From: Bursaphelenchus xylophilus
Taxonomy: Eukaryota > Nematoda > Chromadorea > Rhabditida > Aphelenchoididae
Length of the DNA stretch: 64,000 bases
NCBI GenBank assembly: GCA_904066235.2
Contig: CAJFCV020000005.1
Location: 496,001 to 560,000 of the forward strand
Direction: 5' to 3'
Position 1 is the stretch's first letter; the number at the start of each line of letters is the position of its first letter. A program made the position numbers and the translations under genes. The notes under the pieces were generated by a model. The model was given only the letters and a program-made list of their open reading frames with translations, had not been told where the DNA came from and did no database searches. Shown one piece after another: positions 1 to 12,364 of this stretch.

Positions 1-224
1 GATGACAAAAAGAGACAGGTAAGATTTTAATCAAATCCTTAAAATTCCGTTTCCCGCTAGGTAAGCGCAATTCGTCTGACTCATCTATCCGGTTACAGAT
101 CCGTGAAGCCTTTGAAGAATTGCGAAGAAAACAAACGATCGCATTATAAGGAAATGAAAAAACAAACAGTAAAACGAGCAATTCGATCAATCCTGTAGTC
201 TAACAAGGAATGTGACGCTCAATT

Positions 225-520
225 CTCAGAGGAGAAGTGCTGCAGGCGCAAGCTTAGATTTCTTCTAAATTTTGCACAAGTGATATGCCAATGGCTCATA
301 TTAATTCCTGAAAATACTGGCCTATGTTTTAAAGGAAGAACCGGGGTTATACAGGGTCTTTGCCGACGAGAGAGTATGCGAAATGTGGAGAGCGGTCAGA
401 GATTTTTTCGTATTTTACTTGATTCGAAAAAACACTTGTGAAGTAAAAGACTGCAAAAATTTGTTGAAACTTTCATATCTTCGACATAAATCTATCGGTG
501 GTTCCCGCAAAGCGCGAGCT
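225..520. repeat. Degenerate copy of the 450-bp foldback family
   Basis: The segment resembles the other copies: a decayed left end (GAGGAGAAGTGCTGCAGGCG), the 'aaattttgcaca' and 'attaattcctgaaa' stretches, and the 'gagagcggtcagag' block. Confidence 0.45.
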
Positions 521-526
521 ATCGAC

Positions 527-675
527 CTACCGGGAAAATAATGACCAATCTCTCGCTTCGAAAACCGCATCGCCGCCGAGAAAATGAATTGTATGGCGGG
601 AAAATCAAATTTCTATCCACTTCTGCGACGCGATGGACGCAGCAACATTGTTCTCATTATTTTCCCGACAGACTA
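527..675. repeat. MITE family A copy
   Basis: Decayed left end CTACCGGGAAAATAATGA and good right end TCATTATTTTCCCGACAGACT enclose the family's usual core. Confidence 0.7.
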
Positions 676-849
676 ATATCAGAAGCTAAAAATCTCGGAT
701 GAGCCTTATAAAGTTGTAACCTAAAGTTGGGCCAAATTTCGTCGAAACTTTGACGTTGCATTTTAGCCTCTTTTCTCTTTACTTTATTTGTTCAAAGATT
801 GTAAATTCCCTCTAAAAAAACAGGTTAAATTTTAGCAGCAATCCGCTAT

Positions 850-1002
850 CAGTCTGTCGGGAAAATAACGAGCAAAATTTCGCTGCGCCAATCGCGTCGC
901 TGAAGTGATAAGCAATTGGATTTTATCGCGACACAATTCATTTTCTCGGCGGCGTTGCCATTTTCGATGCGACAGAACGCTCACTATTTTCCCGACAGAC
1001 TG
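850..1002. repeat. MITE family A copy
   Basis: Terminal inverted repeats CAGTCTGTCGGGAAAATA and its complement are about 150 bases apart. 'ta' lies on both sides, so a TA target is plausible. Confidence 0.85.
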
Positions 1003-1079
1003 ATATAATGACCGTCCACAATGCACATCCTTTTTAAAATAACTCTTCCAGCCACCCTTTTCTCAACATTAACCTGACA

Positions 1080-2700
1080 TAACCTTGATCAGCGGCCCCT
1101 TAAAACGGTCTGCCAACATATGGTTTTGTGGGTATGAGTAAACTCTCGAAACGCCCCGATTTTATGTCATAAAATGCTGTGGTCAGTTTTTATCGTCGAA
1201 TTGCACTTGAAGAGAATCATCAGCGCTATAAAATAGGGGTGGAGAGGAGCGAGAGGGGGGTTTGCGGTTATTTCGGTTCTCTATATACGGAGTTATTTGC
1301 ACAAGTTCCGAGGAGGGGAAAAGCGCGGGGAGCAAACAGATCAGATCAACGTTTGATGGAGTTGGGGGTTGATTACGTGGGCCGGACGTGAGTAACGGGT
1401 GTTTGAGGAATTTCCGAGGGATTTAAGGCCTTTTGAAGGTCTTGAAAATACAAAGAAGGGAATTTTGAGAGGTCCAAATGCGGCTGCAGGTGGAAGTGTA
1501 ACCCGACACCCTTGTCTAATACCACAAATATCCGAGATTGGATTACACAAGCGTTCGGTTTGAACATGGGCTTGCCGAGAATGACAAATTTTCGTATAGA
1601 TGTAAACTTGCAAGGGCTATCTTTCATTTGGGGCAGATTTCATTTGGGACAGATCGGCTATTGGCCCAATGCCAATGTCTGCAAAATTCTTTGACCAGCC
1701 AGCCAATGAGTTAAAACCACAATAAAATTTTGAATGGCTAGCCAAACCCCTGGCTAGCCAATGCGTTCTGAATGCTTTAAAACCTCGAAAAAAGCTAGCC
1801 AGAAGGTTGGAATAGGTTTAAAAAACAGGCATAATACAAAATTTAAATTCTAACACCTTGGGTAAATTTTTTTAATATGCCGATTTTTTTTACACCGATT
1901 CCAATCCTTTGGCTCGCTTTTTCCGAGATTTCAAAGCATTCTGACACATTGGCTATCCAGGTTTTTGGCTAGTCATTAAAAAATTCAGCTGTGATTTCAA
2001 CTCATGGTCTGGCTGGCCAAAGAATTTTGCAACGTTAGCTATACATTTTGCGTCAATACCCGATCTGTCCCAAACGGAAGGTTGTGTTATAAAGGGTAAC
2101 AAAAGTTTTTGATATCAAATCACATTTTGATCTCTTTCTCGACTGAAAATATAATACTTAAAAAGAGCTACAAAAATGACTTTAGCTTTCAAACAGAGCA
2201 CACACCAAGCTCCCCAAGAATTCAAAATGTCAAAAGCACTCTTCATTACAACATTCCTCATTTCCTTTCAACTCCTCCGCAGAAAAGATGCCCATCGCCT
2301 AATCGGAAATAATTCTCAAGCTGACTCAATTCCTCGCCCTCTCAAATTAAGACAACACAAATTATGAGTCAAAAGTCCGAAAATGGTTTCGTGGGAATTG
2401 GATGATAAGACATTTCTCAAAATTTTTTTTTGAAGCATTTCTGTCCGAAACTCTTCCACAAAGTGTTTGCATGCTGTTCACACCTCTTTAATGGCTGTAT
2501 TGAAACGCGATAAGCGACGATAAATCACCGCTTCGACAAATAAACAAGACATAAAACAGGGTTGAAACTGGTGAAATATTTGATTCCTCTTCTCCATTCG
2601 TAGCCAGTGACGAGTACGGCCGTCATCTGATATCGCAGAAATTATATTATTCATGAGGGTGTCATGGACAACATAAACATGACCACACTGTTGTTACCCG
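1080..2700. other. No supportable gene
   Basis: Short ORFs only, without convincing splice sites or family similarity. A 'ggctagcca' motif recurs between about 1690 and 2030 in both orientations, which suggests an old inverted-repeat element. Confidence 0.4.
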
Positions 2701-2707
2701 GTCAAGC

Positions 2708-3215
2708 ATGCATCAATTTTGGCAAACTAAGTACCAGAAGACCAGACACAAAGCTTCACGCATAAATCCCAAGTCTTTGTCCCTAAAATACAAAGAGAAA
2801 ACAAACAAATTTCTTCGGATCAGTGATGATCATCCCAGGGCACCATCCAGACAAGGCATTGACGCTTCCAACCAACAAGACAGGATTTGGCATTCCGTTT
2901 TCATGAAAGATTGCCGAAGGCAAGTCGGATTGCCGACAGCAATCTCTTGCGGTGGGTCCCGGCGGAAAATTCAGACACATTTCTCGAGAAATTCTTTTTT
3001 TCGAAGAGAAAAAAGCATTTTTTATTCCAATTTTCGAGTTAATTTTTTGGCGCCGATCGTGTGTAACGGCCGTTTTCTGTTTTACTCATTGTTTCTGAAT
3101 TTCAGCACAACCAAGTGCAAGCCATCGCCAAGCACCGCTCAGAATTCACACCCGCCAAGCGTCCGAACTTTTTTCAGATTTTGGCCCTTTTGGAGTTCAA
3201 GTTTCCTGACTGTAC
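2708..3215. other. Unresolved coding-like block
   Basis: The stretch 2815-2985 is open in several frames on both strands and is richer in GC than its surroundings. The minus-strand reading contains the protein-like run NGMPNPVLLVGSVNALSGW. A separate plus-strand segment, about 3105-3212, follows a TTTCAG acceptor, reads HNQVQAIAKHRSEFTPAKRP in frame and ends at a GTACGT donor. I cannot join these into one gene or name a family. They could be exon remnants of a broken gene. Confidence 0.25.
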
Positions 3216-3373
3216 GTAGGGTCACGAATCCCGGGATTCCTGACTGGGAGCCCCCCAGTCAGGATTCGGCAAAATTTTTCGAAAGTTCGGCGCGAATTAC
3301 TAACGCACAAGGCTTATATCCCAAAACGCCCCAATCTCTTCCAAAATCGCCTTATTTATTCATCAGCACAAGC

Positions 3374-4845
3374 CTAACGTTGACGATGGCACTGTAATCT
3401 CTCTTCGGAGATTCTGCTCTTGCGCTGCACCATGTTTTTTCCTCCCGGAGCCTTGGAATTGTAGCTTTTCCCGTTCACGAAGCGCGACTTCAGACGGTCA
3501 GCGTCCTGCGCGTCAATCTCTCGGATCAAAAGCAACGAGCGCTTGTTGAGTTCTTCGTAGATGAGGTCGGTCTTTCGGGGCAAGCATCTGATCCCATCTT
3601 CGGGAAAAGCAAATGGATGAGTGACCAAAGGGTTCAGATCGATGGGTAATCTCTGAAAAATGTTGATTATGACATCAGTAAAGAATATTATTTCTTTAAA
3701 TTTTTAGGTGAGATTTATATTAAACTTGATCTCAAAATCTTAGAAAATTCCATAAAACAATCAAAAATTCTTCAAAACCACCCTTCGTCCCCTCTCATAA
3801 CGCCCAGGTCAATCCTCTGACGCAATATTACCAAAAACTGACAAATATTCACCTTCTTTCCACAACGCTTGCACACCTCATCCGTAACACTCCGAGCCCT
3901 GCGCACCCGCCGATTCTTGACCGTACGGATGCTCTCTGAAGTGCTGGTGGAGATACTGATTGGAGTGGACGTGGTTCTGCTGACCGAATCCATGTGAACA
4001 CTGTCGCTATCCGAAGAGCTAATCAAGCTGGTTGAGATGGTGGCAGAACAGATACCGGAAGATTTTTTGAACTCCACAGGGCTCGTAGTGATGTCAGGAA
4101 TATCTGAAAGCAATTGGTCTTCGATTCAGCGGTAATGTTAGGCTTCTTTGCGTTGCGGCAGAACTCTCCCCCTTTTCTGAACTCTCCCCCTTTTTGAACA
4201 CTCCCCCTCATTTTGAAAATTGAAAAAATTAGGTGTGAAATCTTATACGATGAAAATTTTCAAATTAAAAAAAGATCGTATAAGATGTCACACCTAATTT
4301 TTCTCAATTTGAAAAAAAAATTTCATCGTATAACATGTCACACCTAATTTTTTTCAACAGGAGAGTTCCGCGTTTTTTGGGGAAGAGTTGAAAAAGGGAG
4401 AGTTCAGATTGGGGGAGACTTCAGAAAAGGGTGAGAGTTCAGGCTCAACCGCTTTTTTGACATTGGTTTACCTTCAACTGGCGGAGCAGCTTCTTTGGAC
4501 TTGGCGCGCTTGTTCTTCGATAATGGTGGAGTGGAAACCTTCAAATCCAAACTCACTGAAGACTGTTCTGTCGGTACATCCTCGAAACCAGGTCTTGGCA
4601 CTGGAACATCCGTATGACTCTTGAAATCTTGAGCTGAAGACAAGTATACTATTAAAAAATTTCCAAATCTCCAATGTTAACTTAAAATTCACAAACAAAA
4701 AGAGAAGAAACTCACCCGACACAGCTTTGTTGTAGTAGCGACCAGTTCTGATGGTCTTGTCATTGGTCGGCAACTCCACAATTAGACCCTCCAACTGCTC
4801 GACGACATTGCCAATGATTCGGTCGATTGTTTGCATGGCCTCCAT
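3374..4845 (-). CDS. Unrecognised four-exon gene, 273 aa, Ser/Thr-rich basic protein
   Basis: The exons I infer on the minus strand are 4845-4716, 4633-4472, 4103-3853 and 3652-3374, ending in TAG. Donors and acceptors fit the consensus, phases match (1, 1, 0) and the total is 822 bases, a whole number of codons. The N-terminus (MEAMQTIDRIIGNVVEQLEG) is helical and acidic. The middle is a low-complexity Ser/Thr run followed by a basic patch (KNRRVRRARS) and a CKRCGKK pair of cysteines. The C-terminus is Lys/Arg-rich. I see no signal peptide or membrane segment, so a nuclear or cytosolic protein is likely, but I do not recognise a family. Intron 2 holds a foldback repeat (about 4150-4465) and a 395-bp inverted-repeat element lies just upstream of the ATG. 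An exon upstream of 4845 cannot be excluded. Confidence 0.68.
4150..4465. repeat. Foldback repeat family H (GGGGGAGAGTTC ends)
   Basis: The left side carries 'gaactctccccctttt' and the right side 'gggagagttcagattggggg'. Between them are inverted copies of 'tcgtataagatgtcacacct'. It lies within intron 2 of the minus-strand gene at 3.4-4.8 kb. Related copies are at 49.1-49.5 and 57.25-57.59 kb. Confidence 0.7.
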
Positions 4846-4929
4846 TGCCGACCGCTCGGCGACTTTTCACAGATGGCGAATGAGTTGAGACGGCCGACCT
4901 CATCAAATTCGCTTTCAAAATTTTGGAAA

Positions 4930-5322
4930 AAGTTCCTTATTTTGGCCACAACAAATGTACTCCGTGAACTGCGCCCAAGCTTGGGCACTAACGTCAGGAA
5001 AAACCGCTTCGACCTAGCTGGCACTGAATTACAGTAATAGCTTTATAGTTTTAAGGGTACCTACGAAGGCTGTGACGACTCATTTAGTTCCATACGGAGG
5101 CAATAAATTTAGTTCCGGACATGTTTCATCGTATAAAGTGTAAAATCACAGGCTGCAGCCGTTTTTGAAGGGTAAGGTGGTACGTAAAAAAGAAGGTACC
5201 TCACTAACTAAATCCACTGTCCGGGCATTGACAACGATGAATTGAGCGTGCACGCTAAATTTGGGCTTATTCCGACCAGTTTCCGCATATTTATAAGTTG
5301 TGGCCAAAATAAGGAACTTTTA
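4930..5322. repeat. 395-bp inverted-repeat element, family C
   Basis: Ends are AAAGTTCCTTATTTTGGCC and its complement, enclosing about 345 bases. It matches copies at 17686-18072 and 27410-27803. It sits immediately 5' of the gene that starts at 4845. Confidence 0.85.
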
Positions 5323-6050
5323 CCAAAATTTTTTACGAATTTTTTAAAAAATCACGAGATTTACTGATTCGTGCAATTTGTTATACAGCACATTGCTCGT
5401 AATCCATTTCCATCTCCTTTTGCGACCAAAGAACAAGAGCCGGTGCTGTTCCAGGCGGGCGACGCCTGAAAGTGACATCCATTTATATTGAATGTGCCTG
5501 TTTTCTGGAACGACCAATGTCAAAAATAGGCCGAGGAAAGAAGAAAACCGATCACAGTGTTGCTTTGGGGCTTCAATGGGGAAATTGCATGGGAATGTGT
5601 AATTTGGAGATTCTTATTTTTTTTTTTTGGTTTTGGGTGTCTGGGTTTTATAAGGCCCAAGGCGTTTTTTTTCATTTTTTAAAATTCCAATGTGTGGCGT
5701 TAAACTTGGCTTGCAAGCGGTCAAAAAATAAATTATGGCTTAAAAATTCGCTTAAAATTTTTAGCTTTCGCTTTACAGAAATTGCGATGATTTTTTGATC
5801 AAATTAAAAAAATTTTTTTTTGATTTGCAGCTTGAAAACTTTTGTGTTTGTTTTACATGATGTCCACAATGTTTTTAGAAGAAATATTTTTTTCATAGCG
5901 ATTACAAAACGTTTTATTCAAAAATCTTTTTTTTTGTCTGACTGACTCTCCTCATTTTGCATGCTCTCTCGAAAAAAGATCGTTGAATATATCGGCAATA
6001 GATGCAAGTTGTAAGCTAATATTTTTAGGTTTTATTTTGTGGGCTATTTA
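5323..6050. other. No supportable gene
   Basis: AT-rich sequence with long T runs. The short ORFs lack splice context and protein-like composition. Confidence 0.4.
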
Positions 6051-7254
6051 CAGGGTGCGGCAAAAAAATGGAAACTTATTTTTATAGCTATATTTTTCCT
6101 AGCAATCCAAATTCCGCAAAAGTAACGGTCATCTTCAATAACATAGAGCATTGTTTATAACATATTCAACCCGTTTTACCGTGGCTGCTTTTGGTGGCGA
6201 TATAGAGCTCCAAACGTGACTTAAAATTTTGGCCTTTTGGCCGCGGCTTTTTTCGGGGAAATCGGTCCCGTTCTTGACGCAGCGGTTACTTTGCGACTCC
6301 AAACTTTTGTGGCGTGTAGTACAGATGCTGGCCTCCAATTGAAAAAAATTACAGTCCATTGGAAATATACCCGGCGAGCAGGCGCTCTTTTCGCAGACGG
6401 GGTGAAATCGGGAAAATCGGTCTCAAAATCGGTCTTGACTCGCTGTTGCCCTGTGAGTCGGCGCTGAGTCTTGTTGGAACGCCAAATTTAGGCTGCCAAG
6501 GTTCTACTGAGCCAACAGAAGCATGAGGAAATCGAGGTTAACGTGGCGCTGGAATTTTGCCCTCTTGATCCACAAAAATCTCGGAATTCTTGCCGCTGGC
6601 ACAAATTCCGCCTTAGGCGATGACGGCCCTTATTTTGACGGTGTTCGTCGTTAGCCGACGTGCAGGGGGCCTCATCGGATTGGACTATGACGTTCTGTTG
6701 GTTGTGCACCCGCCAAAGATTGCATCGCGAAGGGAATGCGCTCCCATCGCGGACCTGCGGCCCGACGTCGGAATTTTCGGCATTTTTTCAGGCGTACGGG
6801 CTTGATCTTGCCGATTAAGAGTTGGGCATTTTAGACCTTGCGTGGGGAGACTTTGAGTTGATTTTTAGCTATTTGGCCGACTGGTCGGTCGCTGATGCCG
6901 GTCTCACGGGCAATTTTTTCTCGAAATCGACGGATTTCGCTATTGATGACTCCGCGGCTGGCAGAAGTGTTGGCGGTGCATTTTCTTTCGCTTACTGAAC
7001 GCTTAAAATTGTCAAAAAGCTCCCTACATTGTGTGATTACATTGGACACAACGTGCTTTCTATGCCGGGCAAATTAACAGTTCGCACAGGTAAAAAAACA
7101 GGTCCGAAATCGAGGTCTCTCTGTTTGTCATTCAAAAAAAGAATGTTAATAAACCGATATGGACATGAAATTATAAGGTCTAGGAGAGAAAGCACTTAAA
7201 GATTTTTGCGTCAGGACCCCATGAAAAAAGTTTCCATTTTTTTGCCGCACCCTG
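6051..7254 (-). mobile_element. Decayed mariner-like transposon
   Basis: Ends are CAGGGTGCGGCAAAA and its complement, with TA at both outer edges (6049-6050, 7255-7256), the Tc1/mariner target pattern. Minus-strand fragments in shifting frames resemble mariner transposase in the right order. The first is a helix-turn-helix-like part, ARETGISDRPVGQIAKNQLK, at about 6830-7049. Next comes IFVDQEG...KI near 6540-6590. Last is a C-terminal HKSLESQSNRCVKN piece at 6135-6359. Several frameshifts and stops make it clearly non-autonomous. The 1.2-kb length fits a full-length but dead element. A fragment of its right side recurs at about 12365-12560. Confidence 0.85.
6135..7049 (-). pseudogene. Mariner-like transposase remnant
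   Basis: The coding region of the element above survives only as short open pieces in different frames. No continuous catalytic domain can be read. The first aspartate of a mariner DDE/D triad may correspond to the SDEAP-type run near 6655-6680, but the rest of the triad is lost. Confidence 0.75.
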
Positions 7255-7759
7255 TAGAGTTTTTGAGCCGAATTTGAAGAAAAGCGAAGGGTTGGTTTTT
7301 ACGATACTTTTTTCGGAAAAAAAAATTTTTTTCATTTTCAAAAATTCGAATTTTCCTATAAACTTTTTTTATTACAATCCTTAGTTCTTAAACCCACTAG
7401 TTCTCGGATTTCTTCTCAATTGTCCCAACAAAAAATTCTGCGATTCCAGGTATAAACCTGACTAAATTATGCAGCCACAAGTTTCGTGTCACATTCCTAA
7501 CGAACCGCATTTAATATATCGTCTCTCATGCCCGTTCCTCGTAAGCATTTCGTATTCCGCGGGGCATAGAATGCGCGTTATATCCACCTGTCCTAATCGA
7601 ATTTTACTCGCAATCCTGGCTGCTGGGCTAATTCAATTTTAACTTTATTCCGGCCATTTTTTTCGGAGGTGGGGAGTTCGTTCTTGGACGTTGAAGGATG
7701 GTATCAGAAAGTAGGATGAGGGTGGGGAGGTTCGGTAGAGTCGGAATGACGATTATTCT

Positions 7760-7912
7760 CAGTCTGTCGGGAAAATAATGAGCACAATGTCGTTGTGCCG
7801 ATCGCGTCGCTGAAGTGAAAAGCAATTTGATTTTTCAGCGACACAATTCATTTTCTCGGCGGCGATGCGATTTTCGATGCCACGGAGTGCTCATTATTTT
7901 CCCGACAGACTG
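7760..7912. repeat. MITE family A copy
   Basis: Near-perfect ends CAGTCTGTCGGGAAAATA and complement, with the family core 'gtcgctgaagtgaaaagcaattt'-like. Confidence 0.85.
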
Positions 7913-8599
7913 ATCGTATTTTCATAAAGTCCATGGACATCGGATTTTCGGGATTCGCACTGTGAACAAAAACCCTCATTTTGCATCGTGCATTTCACCT
8001 TTTTTTGAGTTCGCACCGTGCATCGCAAATATCGCCGCGGCGTCAGCTTTTTTCTGACGTCGCGAAAAAAGCTGACGTCGCTCAAGATGGGCTTTTTTGA
8101 GGCGCACGTCAAGAAAAAATAAAACAAAAGCGCTCAAGCAATGAAAAATTCTTGGCATTCTGTTTGATCTCAAAGACAATTTTTTGCTCCAAAGATAGCC
8201 TGATTACACGATGAAGATGGGGTAGAATGGGGTTATTGCATACATAAATTTGAAGCTGGGCTCCTGCTTAACCTGAACATATATATTTCATATAAAAAAT
8301 CGGTCGTCTTCTATCTGTTTGAGGCCTAAACTAACAACGCCTAAAAAATGTTGCGATTTCGAGGATTTCTCTAAGATTTTCCCTCGCCCCTATTTGAAGT
8401 TTCGTGGAAACATAGTCTGGAACAAGGCGGATTTTTTGAGCCTAAAACGAAAAAAATCAAAAGAGCCAGTTTCGAGATAGAAAATCTCTTCATTTTGCGC
8501 AATATTTCGCCTTTCCTCTGACCTCGTCCAAAAAACTGTCATTGAGACGGATTTTTTGGACACTTCCGTAAGCGGAAACAGAATGCCAACTTTCGTGTT

Positions 8600-8940
8600 G
8601 ACAGATAACCATTTGAGCGCAAAATCTTGACGTGAGGCGGCTTTTTTGTGGTTTGCACTGTGCGAAAACAGAAAAAAAAGTGCGTTGGTGACAAACGTGG
8701 GAAAAAATGAATGCACTGTGCAAACAGTGGTTTTGAAATTTGCACCGTGCAAAAAAAGAAAACGCACTGTGCGTTAGCGACAAGCGTGGGGAAATGTTCA
8801 AGATGCACTGTGCGAACGGCTTTTTGTGGTTTGCACTGTGCAAAAAAAGAGAAAAAGTGCGTTGGTGGAAAGCGTGGGAAAAGATTCGAAATGCACTGTT
8901 TGAAAGAGGGAAAATGTCCACGCACTTTATGAAAACCGTA
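8600..8940. repeat. Cluster of TGCACTGTGCA palindromic motifs
   Basis: The motif gcactgtgc or gcaccgtgc recurs about every 30-60 bases, often followed by 'gttagcgacaagcgtggg'. The same arrangement returns at 19840-20345, with fragments at 24.0, 37.45 and 42.5 kb. Confidence 0.65.
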
Positions 8941-8942
8941 GT

Positions 8943-9401
8943 CTTTGTGTTCAAATTGCCGGGAAAATATTTTATGTGGAAATTCCGTAATGAGAGAATC
9001 AAAAAAAGCCGTAACTGTGTTCAAAGTTCTCATAGAGTTCGTAAAAACAGGGTCCTGTTTCACTAACATAAAAATAAATAAAAGGGCAGTAGGGGGGAGC
9101 GAGAGAGCATCGAAAACGCGTTTGCAAGCGAGAGAAACCGGACGAAAAGCAGAAGTAGCCTACTTCTCCGGGAGTGACTTTTTACGTCCAAAACCGGGGT
9201 TGTGGACAGTATTTTGGCCATAACTTTTTTCTCAGTTGGCCTAGGAACACCCTTCAAAATTTAGAATGAAGCTGACAGTTTCAGCTATCACCAAGCCTAT
9301 TTTTTGTGTTCAAATTGCCGGGAAAAGATTTTATGTGGAAATTCCATAATGAGAGAGTCAAAAAAGCCGTAACTGTGTTCAAAGTTCTCATAGAGTTTGA
9401 A
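8943..9401. repeat. Pair of about 100-bp direct repeats
   Basis: The segment from 'tttgtgttcaaattgccggg' to 'ttctcatagagtt' occurs at about 8943-9041 and again at 9303-9401 with few differences. The 260 bases between contain no recognisable gene. Confidence 0.75.
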
Positions 9402-10478
9402 AAAACCAATTTTTGATCTTGAGGAGGACTGAGGTTAGGTTGTTCTGTCAGCCATAAAATATTAATTTTTCGGAAATTTTGAGAACCGTGAAAGTTCCCC
9501 CAAGAAGGCCCAAAAATACCAGCTTGAAATTAGAGGGTGGGGGTGTGGTCTAGAAATTTAGCAAGATTTTTGCGAGAGAGTGCGGAAAATTAGGAGAGCC
9601 ATACGAACGAGATTTTTTGTCAATAATTTTTCGATTTTCGCTAGAAAAAAGGAATTTTTTGAAGAATCATTTTGCTCTTCATTTCTGATAAAGTCACAAA
9701 TTTTAAGACCCAAAATTGCCAAAAGCGTCGATTTAAAAAAAAGAACTTTTTTTGATAAAACATGTCGATTTCTATACGAGCTAAAAGTCTCAATCTCAAA
9801 AATTTATAAAAAATTTTTAAATACCATTTTCGATCGCAAATTCCCCGTCTTTATTCCCGAACATAACAGGTGATATTGTCCTTTGATGATCGGAAATAAC
9901 GTGTGTGGAGGGGTCGCAAATTAAAATTCAAATCGCTTCGTTGCGTTCCACAGAACGTTTAATTCGACGTTTGGAATAAAAAAGGAGTAATGGGAATCCC
10001 ATTTTTGAGGGGGAGAGGGGAATTTTAAACGATGGTACAAGATGGGACCACAATTTTTTTGGGGGTTTTTCTCCCTGATTTTTTCTTCATAGCCCTCAAT
10101 GTCATCAATGAAATTTTTTGTTTTGAATTCCTCCTGTTATTCGCAAAATTTGCGCATTTAAAAAATTCCCCAAGGATTCGTATTTTGGCTGCTGTTTTTC
10201 TCGTTATTTTCCCACAGCCCAGACATATTTATGGCCGTTTTATCTGCGGTCTATCAAAAAGGTTCATGAAGTCGATGTCTGGGCAACATAGGACATGTTT
10301 TTACGGTGTGAGTGCGTGTTGTTCCTTCTGGAGTGAGATAACATATGTACACGTAAAGCGGATTGAGAAGCGGTTAATCCGATTTCGAGATTCCCAAGAA
10401 GAGAAATTTTACATATGAAAAAGTGTTTTTTTGGCGTTACGCAGTTGGTGTTTAGATTTTAGAGTTTCGGTTTACAGG
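9402..10478. other. No supportable gene
   Basis: A 128-codon open frame at 10032-10418 is Phe/Leu/Ile-rich because of AT bias. It has no exon borders or family features that I can support. Confidence 0.35.
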
Positions 10479-10925
10479 GGAAGTACCCCAAGTGCGACGC
10501 TCAGATTTTTATGAAACTTGGTACAAATTTAGAATAATTTTTTCTAAGATATGTGCGAGAATCCTAGCTCGCGCTTTGCAGAAACAACCGATATTTTTAG
10601 ATCGAAAGTCGGCCAAAATTTAGGACTTTTTGCCGAATTTCGGCCTGAAAAGTTTCACGCCAATTTCTACCGTAAAGTATAATGTTTCTACAAAAAATCA
10701 ATTTTTTTCGCACGAAACTGCCAAAGTTATGGCCAAAAAGAGTTTTTCTCACTGACCGCTCTCCACGTTTAGCGTGCTCTCTCGGCGGCATAAGTCGTCC
10801 GATATCTCGGCGGCGCCTGCAAAGCGCGAGCTAAAGCTTTCAGGAATTGATACTTCGTCTATGCCCAACGTGTGTGCAAAATTTAAAGAAAATCTGAGCG
10901 TCGCACTTGGGGTAATTCCCTTGTT
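10479..10925. repeat. 450-bp foldback element (GGGGAAGTACCCC family)
   Basis: Left end CAGGGGAAGTACCCCAAGTG, right end CACTTGGGGTAATTCCCTTG. The interior has the family's 'tagctcgcgctttgcag' and 'gaccgctctccac' blocks in inverted arrangement. Confidence 0.85.
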
Positions 10926-11046
10926 AGATTGAAGTTTCCTTGTTTTTTGGCAATTTTGGATACCTTCTGAAAATTGCAAAGTCCTAGTCAAAAGTATTCT
11001 TTTTTGACTTCCCCTATAGGACGTAGGAATTAGTATGAGAGGTTCA

Positions 11047-11049
<3 letters not shown>

Positions 11050-11072
<23 letters not shown>
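11050..11072. repeat. (TA)n microsatellite
   Basis: A run of alternating TA, about 11 units, lies in non-coding sequence. Confidence 0.9.
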
Positions 11073-11077
<5 letters not shown>

Positions 11078-11329
11078 TTGGATTAAAACACGATTTTTGA
11101 GTCACTGCGTCAGCCGGTAGTGGGGTCTTCGGAAAAAATCGATTTTGAGATTTTTGTTTAAAATCATGGCTAGCACTTGTGGAAGAAAAGCTGAAAGCAT
11201 TTTTGCCCAATTATGCCCGGAAGGCATATTTTTTTACAACAAACGTTTTTATACTTCAAAGCCTCTGGAGGCCGATGTGATCCGACTACAGAGATAAACC
11301 TGACATACAGGGGCTTTTTTGCTATCCAG

Positions 11330-11640
11330 GGGGATGTTTTACATGCAAAAGGGGGCACTAACTGGAATTAACGGCATCACGCAAAAGCGGAGAGAGCGTG
11401 AGAAACAGAGAAGGTAACTTGGGTGACCTCTCTTCTTTTGATTGGCGAATCGGGCGACTTTTTGTGGACTTGGCCGAACATTTTGGACCATAACTTTTAA
11501 CACAGTAGACTAATTTAGGCCCTTCCAAAAAAATATTAATGCTAGTGGTACACGGAATAATTGCTTATAAATTTGTGGATTTTCCTTCGAAATTATGCAG
11601 ATTATATTCAATTTTTTTTCTTATGTATCTTAAAGGTCGT
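11330..11640. repeat. Repeat family F fragment
   Basis: It begins 'gggggatgttttacatgca' and continues through the family's 'ggacttggccgaacatttt' and 'aaaaaatattaatgct' blocks. A full two-armed copy is at 32.3-32.8 kb and another one-armed copy at 51.55-51.9 kb. Confidence 0.65.
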
Positions 11641-11797
11641 CATTTAATAAAATATTTATATGGACGTGTTCGTTACGCTCTCATCATCAACGTCTTTTCT
11701 ACTATTGAATCGAGCCTTTTACGGCTTGGGAAAACAAACGTCAAAAATTTTTTTTGTCTCCTGCCACAAAAACAAAACCGGCAAAATTGCAAATAAC

Positions 11798-11938
11798 ACT
11801 CTGTCGGGAAAATAATGAGCACTCTCTCGCAACGAAAATCACATCGAAATGAATTATGTCGCAGCAAAATCAAATTGTATTTCACTTCAGCGACGCGATC
11901 ACTCCACCAACATTGTGCTCATTATTTTCCCGACAGAC
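11798..11938. repeat. MITE family A copy
   Basis: CTGTCGGGAAAATAATGAGC on the left and its complement on the right, with a slightly short core. Confidence 0.8.
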
Positions 11939-12364
11939 GGGTAAACTTCAAAACACGCTTTTAAATAATTCACGCCGTTATAGTCTGAGCTCTGAATAAA
12001 CGAATTTTCCGTCTGCGCTACAACTGTCTGATACCCAAAAATGGAATTTGAAATGACTTGTTGTCACGCGCCTTCGTCACATGATCGTAAAAGTTATGAG
12101 TTTTTTCGGCGGAATTGTGGAGAGGACTTAATTTTTTTTTGAACAAGTGTAAATGAACGTATTTCTACAGCGTTTTTTTAGACGAACGAAAATTAACTTT
12201 TCAAATTAAAACTTGTCCAAGCGGACAAAGTGTTGCATTTAAATTGGGGGCATTTTTTTTTTATTTGATGACTTTTGTTTGATATTCCGGCAAATCGCCA
12301 GCTGGTGACTTTTGGAATGACAGATTTTGCTATACCGATTCACAAAATTCACTTTTTATAAGGC

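Noticed and set aside
2783..2980. Aminotransferase fragment on the minus strand
   Set aside because: A GW..GMIITD run recalls aminotransferases, but the PLP-lysine region is absent and the other strand is equally open.
2708..3397. 229-codon plus-strand ORF
   Set aside because: It crosses AT-rich, intron-like sequence and the end of the minus-strand gene. Its composition is uneven, and better local readings exist in other frames.
7628..7825. ORFs ending or starting in peptides such as AHYFPDRL or [10 protein letters not shown]
   Set aside because: These peptides recur across the window because they are translations of the MITE ends in two frames.
8390..9069. Several overlapping long ORFs on both strands
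   Set aside because: They all read through the TGCACTGTGCA repeat cluster. The recurring Cys/His/Phe peptides (such as HCANHKK-like runs) are repeat translations.
10032..10418. 128-codon plus-strand ORF
   Set aside because: Phe/Leu/Ile richness follows from T-rich DNA; there is no start context, splice site or recognisable motif.
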